Translations under genes and position numbers: made by a program
Source of the DNA: Sciurus carolinensis
Taxonomy: Eukaryota; Chordata; Mammalia; Rodentia; Sciuridae
Assembly: GCF_902686445.1 (NCBI RefSeq)
Contig: NC_062216.1
Span: 10,623,084-10,687,083, forward strand
Reading direction: 5' to 3'
Length of the DNA: 64,000 bases
Part shown: positions 32,925 through 45,400 of the stretch, one piece after another
How the letters are laid out: each line of letters starts with the position of its first letter
How positions within the stretch are numbered: the stretch's first letter is position 1
The notes under the pieces: generated by a model
What the model saw: the letters and a program-made list of their open reading frames with translations, nothing else
What the model was told of the DNA's origin: nothing
The model's database searches: none

Positions 32925-33290
32925 CTTAGTCTGCTTTCTGTGGTGACGTATATCTGAGGAAATCGAGATTGTAAAGAGAAGGGGTTTATTTGGCTCATAG
33001 TTTTGGAGTTTCCGGTGCATGATCAATAGGTCGCATTGCTTTTGGGGCTGGGGTGAGGCAGCACATCACCGGGGAGCAGAACCAGTCACCTCAAGGCCAG
33101 GAAACCAAAGAGGAAGAGGAAGAGGAAGGGGCCGGGCTCCCACTGTCCCTTTGGAGTGCACACCTCCAATGACCAGAACACCTCCCACCGGCTCCACCGC
33201 TTGAAGTCCCCACCACCTCCCAACAGCGCTAATCCCTGAACCCTTAGTGCAGGGCCTTGGGGGACATTTAAGATACAACCACAGCACATG
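32925..33290 (-). mobile_element. MaLR-type LTR (THE1/MST-like), minus strand
   Basis: The plus strand has the complement of the LTR end, 'gaaggggtttatttggctca', and the complement of the start, 'cagcgctaatccctgaac' and 'ttgggggacatttaag'. The standard middle is replaced or diverged. Confidence 0.6.
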
Positions 33291-33379
33291 CCTACACAGC
33301 GGTCCAGTGGCTCGCGACCCTAGCCCTCGCGCACTCTGGGGTGACCTCCTTTGGTTCTGTTCCTCCCTCCCTCCAGAGC

Positions 33380-33600
33380 TCTGGATCTGTGCCCGGGAGC
33401 AGGGCCGCAAAGGGGCCATTTATCACGCGGCAGCACTGGCTCGGCCTTTGGAGATTTCTGATGAAACCCTGCGGCCCGTTAATCACGGCACCGCCCGTTG
33501 GTGAGATTCAATTACAAGGAGGATCAATGGCGGCCTCTGCGGAGAGATGGATGCAGGGAGGGGGCGGCTGAGTGCGGCGCGGGCCTAGTGATCGATGCAG
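33380..33600. promoter_or_regulatory. Candidate conserved noncoding element upstream of GULO
   Basis: A non-repeat block about 4.1 kb upstream of the GULO start. It is CpG-containing and dense with developmental-type motifs: 'ggccatttatcacg', 'ttctgatgaaaccctg', 'gttaatcacggc', 'gattcaattaca' and 'gtgatcgatgca'. No open frame or splice signal explains it. Enhancer function is inference. Confidence 0.3.
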
Positions 33601-34084
33601 CCCTGGCCAGCCTGCGCCACCCTCCGCCAGGATTCTTATTTATTGAGAGCCGTCCCCAGCAGAGCAGTTGCTGATCCTGAGCTGGGGGTGCGTTTCAGTG
33701 CTTGGAGGGACCTGCAGGGCACGGACAGGGCTTTGTCCTCTCAGGGCTCTGAGTACAGCAAGTGGAGGTCAAAAGAGCCGGGAGGAATCAAAGAGCACAG
33801 AGGTAAATAAACCTGTCCTCATCAAAGGGCCAGAGGGCCAGAGGTGAAGGCCAGAGGGAGGAGCAGGTAAGAGCGTTTGTTCTCTGGCTGTGCGCCCAGC
33901 TGAAGCCATCTGGCCCTAATTAACAGGAGGTTAGACGGCATTTTTAAGTCCCACAGACCAGTGACAAATGTCTTGTCTGCCCAGCTTGCCAGGGGCTCCT
34001 CCTCTCGTGCTTCTGAGACTGGAGTTAAAGAATGGACTTTAGATTCCCACACACGTGGTTTCAAGCCTCAGTACTGACACTGAC

Positions 34085-34165
34085 TAGCTGGGATGCTGCT
34101 CCCTGAGAGCCTCAGTTTCCTCATCTGTGAAATGGGGGTCTTGTGATAATTTAGTGAGATAGTGT
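34085..34165 (+). repeat. MIR SINE fragment
   Basis: 'gcctcagtttcctcatctgt' then 'gaaatgggggtcttgtgat'. Confidence 0.75.
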
Positions 34166-34802
34166 GTGTTTCTTAGTATGCCTGAGACATGCCAATCCAT
34201 GGTGATTATCATCATCGTTATCATCTCAAATTGTACCAGGATGGTCTGTTTTTGGTCTGGTCCCCTCACCATCCTGAGACTTTCTCATGGACTCACACTG
34301 TACCTCATTCATATTTTTATTCTTACTGCCAAAGCAAGGCCAGAGTAGGTACCCAACAAAGGTGGACGGGAAGTGAAGAAAGGAGGAAGAAGGTTGTGCC
34401 TTCCGATCAGCCGCGTGGCCTGGGGCTCTTCTCTGCGCCCACTGAGGGCTCATATTCACTGGGCGAGCTTTCCCCCAGAGGCCGAGCAGCCCCTCCCCAC
34501 AGATCCAAAGGAACACACCCGCTCGACCATCGCTCAAGAGCCAGCACCTGCGGCGGCAATCTGAAGACAGCTCTAGGTTCTAAATAAGCCGGAGGACATA
34601 GCCCTGGGTCCCCAGGACTGCTGGAGCTCTGTGCTCTCCAAGGTGCTCCTGACAAAGACCTCTGAGGGGCCGAGCCAGGGACGGGGTGAATGACTTGAAG
34701 GCCAGCTTGGAGCTAGGTACTGGCCTCTCTGACTAGCCACCTTTTCTCCTCCTTCCTTGAATCCCGGCCCTCTACCCTGGAGCCACGTCCCCAGCTCCTT
34801 TT

Positions 34803-34922
34803 TAAACCTTTTTTTATTTTGAGACAGGGCTCCCTACGTTGCCCAGGATGGCCCTGAACTTGGTCTTCCTACCTCCACCTCCCGAGTCACTGGGAATACA
34901 GGTGTGCACCCTCACACCCGGC
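34803..34922 (-). mobile_element. B1 monomer SINE, minus strand
   Basis: Complement of a 7SL-derived monomer: 'gagacagggctccctacgtt', 'cacctcccgagtcactggga', 'acaggtgtgcaccctcac'. Confidence 0.85.
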
Positions 34923-35174
34923 TTGTCCCTTCTTCAAACCTGAAGTCACAGAAACTCACAGAAGAAACTTGTAGTTCTCATCTCCTTTGGTTTCAGTGGT
35001 TTCCAGACTAGGATCCCTAGCTTCACCCTTATTCCTGAGATATATTTCCAACCATCTGATAAACACATCCATGTAGTTCCTTGTCACAACCAGTGTGAGG
35101 ATTAAAACTGACTTTAGAAACCAATAAGGGTAAATAAAATTTTTGATGAACTATGATTTTAAGGTCATACACTT

Positions 35175-35405
35175 CATTGTATTGGGTTGAATTAAATGTG
35201 CCTTCCCAAAAGATATGTCCGAGTCCTCAATAAGGTCTTTGCAGACATAATTAAGGATCTTGATATGAGATTGTTGTTGATTTAGGTTAGGGTGGACCCT
35301 AAACACAATGACTGATGTTCTTTCCCAAGAAAAGAGGAGATTTGGTCACATGAGGCAGACTCAGAACCTGGAGTTCATACCTGGGAATGTCCAGGATTGC
35401 TGGCT
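35175..35405 (+). mobile_element. MLT1-type LTR fragment
   Basis: 'gttgaattaaatgtgccttc', 'ggtctttgcagacataatta' and 'gttagggtggaccctaa' are typical MLT1 phrases. Confidence 0.7.
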
Positions 35406-36144
35406 GGGTAGGGCATGGAACGCACACTCCCTCAGAGACCCCCATCCTGAGCCTCAAGGGACGTCCTCCTTTGTCTCCAGCCCAGCACAGCTGAACATTT
35501 GCCTTTCCAAGATGTCGCACAGGCCTGAGGCATTTAATTGCACGTGTTGTCTTTTGGTTAAGACAAGGGAGACAGCTACTGAAATCCAACTGCAGCTCCC
35601 ACAAAGCAGAGGCTCTGTCGCCCACCCCGCCCCTTCACCTAGAATTCCTGGGGGAAGACGCAGGTTTTTCCTCTGCAATTCTGGAAGAGAGTTCTCTGAA
35701 ATAGGCCAGAAGCCATAGCTGGGGCTGGTTGCTTCTGAGGTCAAAGATGCCTGTGGACAGAGGCATCTAAAATCTGGGTGAAAAACACCGAACTGTATCC
35801 TTGACTCTGTTTTTCTGATAAGAGAGAGTCGGAGAGTCAAGACTCCCAGACTTTCAGAGGGGCTCTGACAGGACCCAAGGCCCTCTGGCCCTACCTGCCA
35901 CCTTCTGAGGGTGCTGGGTATTGCTCTCCCGGCAGAACTGAAGTGGGCAGGCCATCTAACCGGCAAAGGCTCTCAAGTTCAAGGTCAGGTGGATTGTAGA
36001 TGGCCAGGCCAGACCTGAGACTGTCAGAGTCCAGACCCCACAGCTTTCACTGCGACACAACACTACCAATTTAAGAAAGGACAATAAAACGCCCAGGGTT
36101 CCTTCCACAAAGGTGCGAAGATCAAAATCATGATAGTTAAAGTC

Positions 36145-36560
36145 TAGTGAGGGAGGCAGCTTTCGTTTTTAAAAAGTGTTCTTCAGCTGTGAAACACAGC
36201 CAAGAAGGTTCTTCCACAGAAACTTGGCTGAGTAAATCGTGGTCCATCTCTATTATGAAAAATTGGGAAGCCATTAAAAAGAATAAGCCAAATCTATGTT
36301 TCCTGAGAGGAGGATTTTCCCAAGAGGTAGTCTGTGAAAAAGCAGCAGGATTTCACTTATATGAGAAATGTACACATACACATCCATGTGTGTATATATA
36401 TATATAATTATATAAATATTATATACATATACACATACATATACACGTACACACACACACATGTTTAAAATCATATTTGAAAAAAAGGTCTGGAAAATAC
36501 TCTCACCAAACTCTTAATGGTAACTATGAGGAGCTTCTAAAAGACAGAAGGGGGATTTAA
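36145..36560 (+). mobile_element. Old L1 3' end with embedded AT/AC microsatellite
   Basis: 'aaacttggctgagtaaatcg' to 'gggaagccattaaaaagaat' reads as the 3' end of an L1M-type element. An AT/AC-rich simple repeat lies at 36380-36465. Confidence 0.65.
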
Positions 36561-37569
36561 CTTTTTAATTCACAAGTCAGTTTTTTGTAAAGTAGCAATT
36601 TTCATTACTTTATAATGAAGAAAAAAAAAAAAAACACTTAAAAATAGAACTTGTGGCTGATCACCAACTGTCCCTGGAGAAGACGCTGTTCTGGAGGGGA
36701 TATTGGGGGACTTCTCCCTTGACTGCTACCTATCGTTTCCTTTTTTCTCTTCATTCCTTAGTTTCATCGGGTTAAATCTTTACCCAAACGTGGACTTGCA
36801 TGCCTGATATCTGCCTCTAGCCTGCTGAACGATTACTGAGCCCCAAAGAAATAAGAAATGCCTACATAACGTTCAGGAGAGTGAAGAGGAGCCAGAGTCG
36901 GGAGGCATTTGAGGGGGGTTCACAGGAGATAGTAGACGTGTCCTGGGTTAGGGGACCCAGGGGCTAAGCCAGGGGGTGAAGCATCTGAGAATTAACACAA
37001 GGAGCAGGTCCCGTGGAAGCCACCCAGTCAATTCTCCTTGCCTTTGCTACCAGAGCTGCCTCCTCCTCCCTTTCTAACTCTGCCAGTGAAAAACCTGTTT
37101 TTCCTTCTCCGAGAAAGGAAAAAACCGGCCCCTTTGAGTTTGCACCAGACTTGGCAAATTCCCTGGGTGAGATGGTGAACACATTGGCTAAGGGTTCAAA
37201 GAGATCCGTGACTGAACTGTAGCCTGGAGTTTCCCTCCACCTTGCTCTGTAGTGCTGAGCCAATACCAGCTTCAGCTGGCGGGGCGGGGTGCACTGCATG
37301 CAGAGGGAGCCTTCCTTTGGAGGATGAGTTAGGGAGAAGCAGGAGATACCCACAGACAACTCCTGTCCAGGGGGACCCGGCTGGGAGGAGGGAGGCAGAA
37401 AGGAGGGGCTCTCAGCATACGCACCCCTGAGTCAGAGCCGCTCTACATATTGCCAGTTTTACTTAGTGACCCCAAATTCAGCTTGGGACCGGAGCTATCT
37501 CCTATTTGAAAACTATCCAAGGAGACCAATCTTTTTGCAGATGAGGAAACGAAGGACCAGAGATAAGAA

Positions 37570-37745
37570 GTGAGCCAGACGTGGTGGCACTTGCTTATGT
37601 TGGGGAGGCTGAGGCAAGAGGATCACAAGTTCAAAGCTAGCCTGGGCAACTTAGTGAGACCATGTCCCCAAGTCAAATAAAACGGGCTGAGGGTGCGACT
37701 TGCCTGGCACGTGTGAGGTCCTGGGTTCAATCCCCTGTACTGCCC
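37570..37745 (+). mobile_element. B1-ID dimeric SINE
   Basis: B1 half ('gccagacgtggtggcac', 'gaggctgaggcaagaggat'), then an ID half ending 'gtcctgggttcaatcccc'. Confidence 0.9.
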
Positions 37746-38384
37746 ACCCCTACAAACATCAGCCACCTTGGCCACTGGGTCTTTCGGGAGAGGGTGCAGT
37801 CATACTGGCAGCACGTCCTGTAAGGAGCCCCTCAGCCCAGCTCTGTGCCCATCAGTCAGTCCCAGCTGCTGGGTGTATGCCAATCCAGTGTCTGGGTACC
37901 TTTCTGTGGCCAGATCACTAATTCAAATATCTAACATTTCCTTGTCAAGGGACTTTGTGCTTAGGAACAAAACTGTCCCCAAAACTCTTGCTGCAGATAA
38001 AACCCAGCTGCTACAGTAAGACAATAGGGGTACTGATTTTTCCACGAGGACTGTAATGACCTTTGAGACAGACACTTGGTCCTCACTAGGGCTGCAGTAA
38101 GCATCTCCCCCCAGGGACACTCTTTCAAGGGGACTTTGAGCTTATCCTGCTGTCACCCCTACAGTGCACAGAATAAAGTCCATGCTCCCTCACATCATGG
38201 CTTGGTGGGAGGCACGCCGGCTCTGGAGTCAGACAAGCCCAGGTCGATGCCCTGCCTCCATCATGTGCTCTGGTCTTGGTCACAGACCTCTTAGAGCCTG
38301 TTTGCTTTGTGGGAAGTCCTACAGAGTTGTTGGGAAGATGAGAATTAGTGGCAGAAAGCACCCCCGCCCCAAATAAAAAGTTGC

Positions 38385-38725
38385 AACCCGGGTGTTCCAT
38401 CAGCGGATGGATGGCAAACGAAAATGTGGTCCACATGTACAATGGAGCATTGCTCAGTCGTCATGGTACATGGATGACCTTGAGGACATTCTGTAAAGTG
38501 AAAAAAGACAATACTATGTGATTCAATTTGTATGAAGTACCTAGAAGAGCCAGATTCATAAAGACGGAATGTGGACTGGCGGTTACAAAAAGCAGGGGCA
38601 GTAAGGACAGGAAGCCATTGTTCAGTGGGTGCTGTGTTTCAATTTGGGAAGATAAAAGCATTCGACGGCCAGGTAATGGTTGCACAGCAAGGCACTGGAG
38701 CTATGGAACTGCGCCCTTAAAGATG
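38385..38725 (+). mobile_element. Old L1 3' end
   Basis: 'gttccatcagcggatggatg', 'tacaatggagcattgctcag', 'aagtgaaaaaagacaatac', 'gattcaatttgtatgaagta' and 'ggcggttacaaaaagcagg' follow L1M order. Confidence 0.75.
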
Positions 38726-38727
38726 GT

Positions 38728-39070
38728 TAAGATGGCGCTATGGTTTGGATATGATTTGTCCCTCAAAGATGCATGTTCTCGAAGCTCCATCCCCAAGGCA
38801 GCGGTTTTGACGGGTCCTTTAAGAGGTGGGGCCTAGTAGGAAGTGATTGTGAAACCGCTGAGTTTGGGGCCCTTGTAAAACCCCCCGAGCAGCTTCCTCT
38901 TGCTGACAGTAAAGGCTGAGGCCCCCTCAACCAAGGCTGCCAAGGAGGCTGAAAATGGTGCCTGCCCGTCGCCCGGGCCAGCTGTCTGCATACGTCTCTT
39001 TCCTGCCTTTTGTTCAATGTGACACCTGCCTCTTCTCTTTTAAAAGCTTTCCTTGTCCTCAGAGCCTCGG
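38728..39070 (+). mobile_element. MaLR-type LTR fragment
   Basis: 'ctatggtttggatatgattt', 'aagaggtggggcctagtagg' and 'gtgattgtgaaaccgctgag' are THE1/MST/MLT-like. Confidence 0.65.
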
Positions 39071-40760
39071 AAGATGGAATTTTTGAAACCAAATTTTCTC
39101 ACTTCCTTCAAAGCTGGTTTTGAAGAAAACCGTTTTCCCCACCAGTTTGACCAGTATCTGTGGGGCAGCCGGCCGTGCAGCTGGCCTCTGGCCTGCCTGC
39201 CGCCCGCCCTGTGAGGCCGCAGTGCTAGGTGCCTGTTTGCATTGACTGCCCTCGGGAGTGGGTCAGCACTGGCCTCCTGGATGGATCAGAGCCCATGAAG
39301 GCCGCTGGTTGTGGACAAGAGCCTGGCCCCTTCCCACCCTGTTGATAGGGGACAGACAGTGGTGGGAATATGAGCTTAAGGGAGTAATTCTATAAAATGG
39401 CCCACTGTGGTTCATTTTTAAAAGGCAATTTGCTTTCAGCCCTGCCTGGTTTAGTCAGCAGGATATGTTACATTCCTCAGCAAACTTCCTGCTATCTGTA
39501 GGAGAAAGGCAGGCCCCCAAATGCCAACATGAAGAACACGAGTTATCCCAAAAGGGGTTTTTAGTGACCCTTGCACAGACCAGATCCCAGAAGTCAGGGA
39601 TATAAGAATAATTTCCCTGGTCATAAAATCTGGCAGTGGGGATTTGAAAGTCTCATGACATCCTGCTGTCAGTCAAAAGTTAAGAGGTGGTCCTGGGCAG
39701 AACTCTCCGAAAATGTCCCTGGGACCCCATTAAGACTGGAGGACAGGAGAGGCATATCATCCTTCTCTTCTGAGAAGACCCACCCTCTCCCTTGAGAGAG
39801 TTCCTTTCTCTTATCCTATCCCTTCTAACTCATGCCTGTTACTTTGAGCCACCTGTCTGGAATCTTTCTGGCCTGATTGCAAAAATCGGGGTTTGCGGGG
39901 GAGGTGGGAGTCTTCGTGCTGCCTCAGTTTCCCAGGAAGCCCCGGATCTGTAACACTGTGACACCTCCCTCTCTCTCTCTCTCTTCCCCATCCACCACGT
40001 CATGATGCAGCACACAAGAAGCCCTCACCAGGTGTGATGGCCTGACCTCGCCTCCCGAGGTGTGAGCTCCACAAACCTCTTACTGTTTTGAAGTATGCAG
40101 TTTCAGGAACATTTTACAAACTAAGACAGAAGGTAAATTTTATGTTATGTATATTTTAACATAATTTTAAACATTTATAAATAAGCTAACTAGTCTAATA
40201 AGATATTCTAAATGTGGTTTGATGAAAATTACATTCATAAAAACTTGAAAAGGAATATTAATTCTCCAAAGGTGGTTTGGGGACATTATGAAGCCCTGGG
40301 ACACTTTTATGGGATCTATGACAAATAATGTTTACATTTATGTTTTCTACTCTCATGCTCTCCTACACGTGAGGTAGAGCTTTGCAGAGGCTGCCTAACA
40401 CACAACAACTGCTAGCACAACAACTTGAATACAGAAGCAAGTTTCAGAATCCAGCATCTCCATTTTTAGGTAGATGTGAAAGGGGCTTGAAAAAGTAAAA
40501 TAATGCCACTCTTCTAATTTTTTTTAATAGGAAAGCATATTTTAAAAAACAACAGTATGTTATTTATGTTAACATGGGTATGTTGTTTTTGTTTTTAAAT
40601 GAATTGATAAATATATTTAAAAATTTCAGCTTCTAGTATGGTAAATATCTACAGACATAAAACATAATAACTAAGTGCTTTGAGGACCTCAGTAAATTTT
40701 AAGTGTCAAGGGTACCTGGGGCCACAAAGTTTGAGAATTGCTTCTGCAAAATAAGTTGTG
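39070..40760. other. Intergenic DNA, no gene seen
   Basis: Single-copy sequence turning AT-rich after 40.1 kb. A short CT tract lies at about 39968-39985. No splice-bounded reading frame was recognised. Confidence 0.6.
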
Positions 40761-40765
40761 GGAGC

Positions 40766-40861
40766 TGGGGAAATAGCTCAGTTGGTAGAGTGCTTGTCTT
40801 GCAAACACGAGGCCCTGGGTTCGATCCCCAGTACTGAAAAAAAAAAAAAAAAAAAAAAAAA
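40766..40861 (+). mobile_element. ID SINE with A-tail
   Basis: tRNA-Ala-like body ('aatagctcagttggtagagt', 'ggccctgggttcgatcccc') and about 24 A. Confidence 0.95.
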
Positions 40862-40864
40862 GCT

Positions 40865-42418
40865 GTCAATGCCTTCAACTGCTCAGGCATAAATTTAAAG
40901 ATACAAGAATTGGGAAAATCCGGGAGACTATTACACCTTCAAAGGAAACCCACAAAGCTCCAGTGGTAGAGGAAGAAGAAATCAAGATCTATGAACTGAC
41001 TAATGAAGAGTTCAGAATAATCCTTTTAGAGAAGTTCCTGACATTATAAGAAAATATGTACAAAAATTTTAATAAAATTTGAAAGACAATCCATGAATGA
41101 AATAAGAGTTCTTCTGAAGAAATAGAAGAACAAACAAACAAACAAACAAAACAAAACAAAAACATAACCTGATAGAAAAATTCAGAAAACTTCAACAACA
41201 TATTTGGTCAATAGAGGAAACAGTGAGATTGAAGACAGGACATAAGAGATTATCCAAACAGAGTAGCAAAAAGAAAAAAAAAAAGAATAAAGAAGGCCTA
41301 CAGTAATTATGGGACACTATCAAGCAAACTACCTATGCACATTAGGAGTATCTGAAAGAGATGAGAGAGAAAGGTCTAGAAAACATGTTTAAGACAACAG
41401 TAGCTGGAAATTCCCCAAATCTAAGGAAACACTGGGGTCGGGGTCAGGAAACTCAGTGGTCTCCAAATCAAATTCAACCCCAAAGAGAAACTTCCAAGGC
41501 ACATTATGATCAAATTACTAAAATAAAAGATAAAGATCACTATAAGCAGCAAGAGACAAGAAACCTCAAATTCAAAAAGTCTCAATATAACTCTCAGTAG
41601 ATGTTTTAGTAGAACTACTTCAAGCAAGGAAGGAGTGGGATGATATATTCAAAGTGATGAAGGAAGAAACTACCCACTAAGGATACTGTTGATCCAGCAA
41701 AGCAATTAATCAAACATAGAATCCACTAACCATGCTTTGTAAAGTGCATTATATCTTCATTGTGAAGGGTAAATGACAAAACATTTAAAAGGAATAACTA
41801 CGATACTTCTAAAGGATAAACAACAGAAATGTAAGTGCAACATCAAAAATTCAAATTGTGTATAGTAGGTGTGGGGTTAAAGTGTAGTGGATCTTTTGGT
41901 TACTTTTCTGGAGATTAAAGTTAAGTTGGTATCACCCTGAAAATTATCCATTTTTACTACAAGATGTTTTCTAGAAGACTCATGGTAATCATAAAGTGAA
42001 AACCTATAATAGGTCTACCAAAAGTAAAATAAAAGTCATCAAAGCATAATATTAGAGAAAACCACTTCATCACAAGGGCAAACAGCAATAGAGAAAGAAA
42101 GAAAAAAAAAAACACAACTGAAAAATAATTAAAACGAGGCAGTAGGAAGTTCTGATTTATCAATAGTCACCTTGAATGTAATGGATTATATTCTCAAATT
42201 AAAAGACACAGAATGGCTGAATGGATCAAGGGAAAAAAACCAAAAGACTGATAGAGAGCCTACAATAGACTTGCTTTACCTGTTAGGACACAAACACACA
42301 CTGAAAGTGAAGGGATGGAGAAAGATATTCCACACAATTGGAAACCAAAAAGGTCAGGAGTAGCTATACTCACATTGGATAAAATAAACTACAGTAAAAA
42401 GCTGCAAAAAGATACAAT
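40865..42418 (+). mobile_element. Older L1, 5' portion (ORF1 and start of ORF2)
   Basis: ORF1-like decayed coding, then the ORF2 endonuclease start ('caccttgaatgtaatgga', 'agacacagaatggctgaat', 'aggagtagctatactcac'). The sequence stops abruptly at 42418 in the target site AGATACAAT and resumes at 48281. Confidence 0.85.
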
Positions 42419-45400
42419 GACATCTTCAGGACCCCAGCCTGATCTTGCCCCACCTTCAGGACTCTGGCATGACTGCACCCCACCCCGCTGCCCCGAGCAC
42501 TGTGGCTCCCCATCTGCCAACATATTTGGAAGCCAGTGGAGTCATCTTGGATTATGCTGGAAGCAGAAGGCTCCATCTTTAGGTGGGGCAACTCCCATCT
42601 GAGACACCTGCTGGAGACTGGAAGCTCGTCTCTGTCAGGTACCTCTCATGCATCAGGCTACTGAAGACTGGGAGGTTTGAATAGTATAAGAATGTTAGAG
42701 TATAGATTTTTTTCTTCTTTTTAAATTGTAAGTTTTTATGTCTTTATTTTTCTTGCTCTCTTTTCCTTTTACCTGTTTCCTTGGAGTTTCTTTCTCCCTT
42801 TTCTCTTGCAAACAACCAACTTCATTTTATTCCGCTTTCACTCTTCCTATGATCTAGTACCTTTATATACTCTCTTCTTATCCCATTAATGGTTACATCC
42901 TACACCCCTCCCCATCCTCTTTGTCCACCATTAGAAATTGTAGACCTCATTGCAAATCTATTGGTTATACTGTAGATAATAATCGAATTTATCCTCTCTG
43001 TTTATCATGACAAAAGTGGCTATTTGGTTTAGGGCTGCATATTGTTTGGACTGGGTGTTGTTAATATAGATCTCCCCCTTAAAGGAGAAGTATTGGGAAC
43101 CCGCAGGGTCACTCTAAGCCTATAGGGGGGAAACTGCAATACCTCAGATTTGCACTGCTAGCAGGGAAGATACAAGAACAACGTGAAAAAACAAGGGAAC
43201 AAAGTGTTCTGAACAAACTAAGATTCTATATTTATAGACTCCAATGACAACATGGTAGAAGAAATGTCAGAAAAGGAGTTCAGAATGTACATAATTAAAA
43301 TGATCCATGAAGCAAAGGATGAGATAAAAGAGCAAATGCAGGCAATGAATGATCACTCCAAAAAACAGTTAAAAAAGCAAATGCAGTAAGTAAAAGATCA
43401 TTTCAATAAAGACATAGAGATTCTGAAAAAAACCCAAACAGAAATCCTTGAAATGAAGGCAACAATAAACCAAATTTAAAACTCAATAGAAAGCATCACC
43501 AACAGACTAGATCACTTGGAAGACAGAAACTCAGATAATGAAGACAAAATATTTAATCTTGAAAATAAAGTTGACCGAACTGAGAAGATGGTAAGAAATC
43601 ATAAACAGAAACTCCAAGAACCATGGGATATCATGAAAAGACCAAACTTAAAAATTTTTGGAATTGAGGATGGCACAGAGATATAAACCAAAGGAATGAA
43701 CAACCTATTCAATGAAATAATATAAGAAAATTTCCCAAACCTGAAGAATGAAATGGAAAATCAAATACAAGAGGTTTACAGAACACCAACTATACAAAAT
43801 TACAACATATCCACACCAAGCCACATTATAATGAAAATGCCTAACATAAAAAATAAAGATAGAATTTTAAAGGTTGAGAGAGAAAAGCATCAGATTACGT
43901 ATGGGGGAAAACAATATGGATATCAGCAGATTTCTCAACCCAGGCCCTAAAAGCTAGAAGGACCTGGAAAAACATATTTCAAGCTCTGAGAGAACATGGA
44001 TGCCATCCAAGAATCTTATACCCAGCAAGACTTACCTTCAGATTTGATGATTGAATATAATCCTTCCTTGATAAACAAAAGTTAAAAGAATTTACAGATA
44101 GAAAGCCTGCACTATAGAACATTCTCAGCAAAATATTCCATGAGGAGGAAGTGAAAAACAACAATGTAAGTCAACAAAGGGAGGAACTACCCTAAAGAAA
44201 AAACCAATCAAAGGAGAAACTAAGTCAAGTTAAAAAACTAAAAATAAGCCAAAATGACCAGGAATACAAATCATATCTCAATAATAACCCTAAACTCAAT
44301 AATCGAAAGACATAGACTGACAAATTGGACCCAACAACATGCTGCCTTCAAGAGACTCATCTCAAAGACATCCACAGACTAAAGGTAAAAAGATGGGAAA
44401 AAACACACCATGCACATGGACTCAGTAAAAAAGGAGGGGTTTCCATCCTTGTATCAGATAAAGTGGATTTCAACCCAAAGTTAATCAGGACATTTCACAC
44501 TGCTTAAGGGAACCATAAATCAGCAACACATAATTATCGTAAATATTTATGCCCTAAACAATAGTGCATCCAAGTACATCAAACAACTTCTCAATTCCAG
44601 GGACCAAACAGACCACAACACAATAATACTGGGTAACTTTAACATACCACTGTCACCACTGGATAGATCTTCAAACAGAAACTGAACAAAGAAACCATAC
44701 AACTCAATAACACAATCAATAACTTAGACTTAACAGATATATATAGAATATTCCATCCATCAAGGAGTGAATACACTTTCTTTTCAGCAGCACATGGATC
44801 CTTCTCTAAAATAGACCATACGTTATGCCACAAAACTACTCTTAGCAAATACAAAAAAAAAAAAAATAGAGATACTACCTTGTATTCTATCAGACTGTAA
44901 TGGAATGAAATTAGAAATCAATGATAAAATAAAAAACAGAAACTACTCCAACACCTGGAGACTAAATAATATGCTATTGAATGATGCATGGATAACAGAA
45001 GACATCAGGGAAGAGATAAAAAAATTCTTAGAGGTAAATGAGAACAACAATACAACATCTCTGGGACACTATGAAAGTAGTACCAAGAGGAAAATTCATT
45101 GCATGGAACACATCCAATAAAAGAATAAAGTCAACAAATAAATGACCTAACATTACATCTCAAAGCCCTAAAAAAAGAACAGAACAACACCAAAAGTAGA
45201 AGACAGGAAATAATTAAATAATTAAAATCAGAGCTGAAATTAATAAAATTGAAACAAAAGAAAGAATTCAAAAAATTGACAAAACAAAAAGTTGGTCCTT
45301 TGAATAAGTAAACAAGATAGATAAACCTTTAGCTACACTAATGAAGAGAAGAGAGAAAACTCAAATTACTAAAATTCATGATGAAAAAGGAAATATTGTT

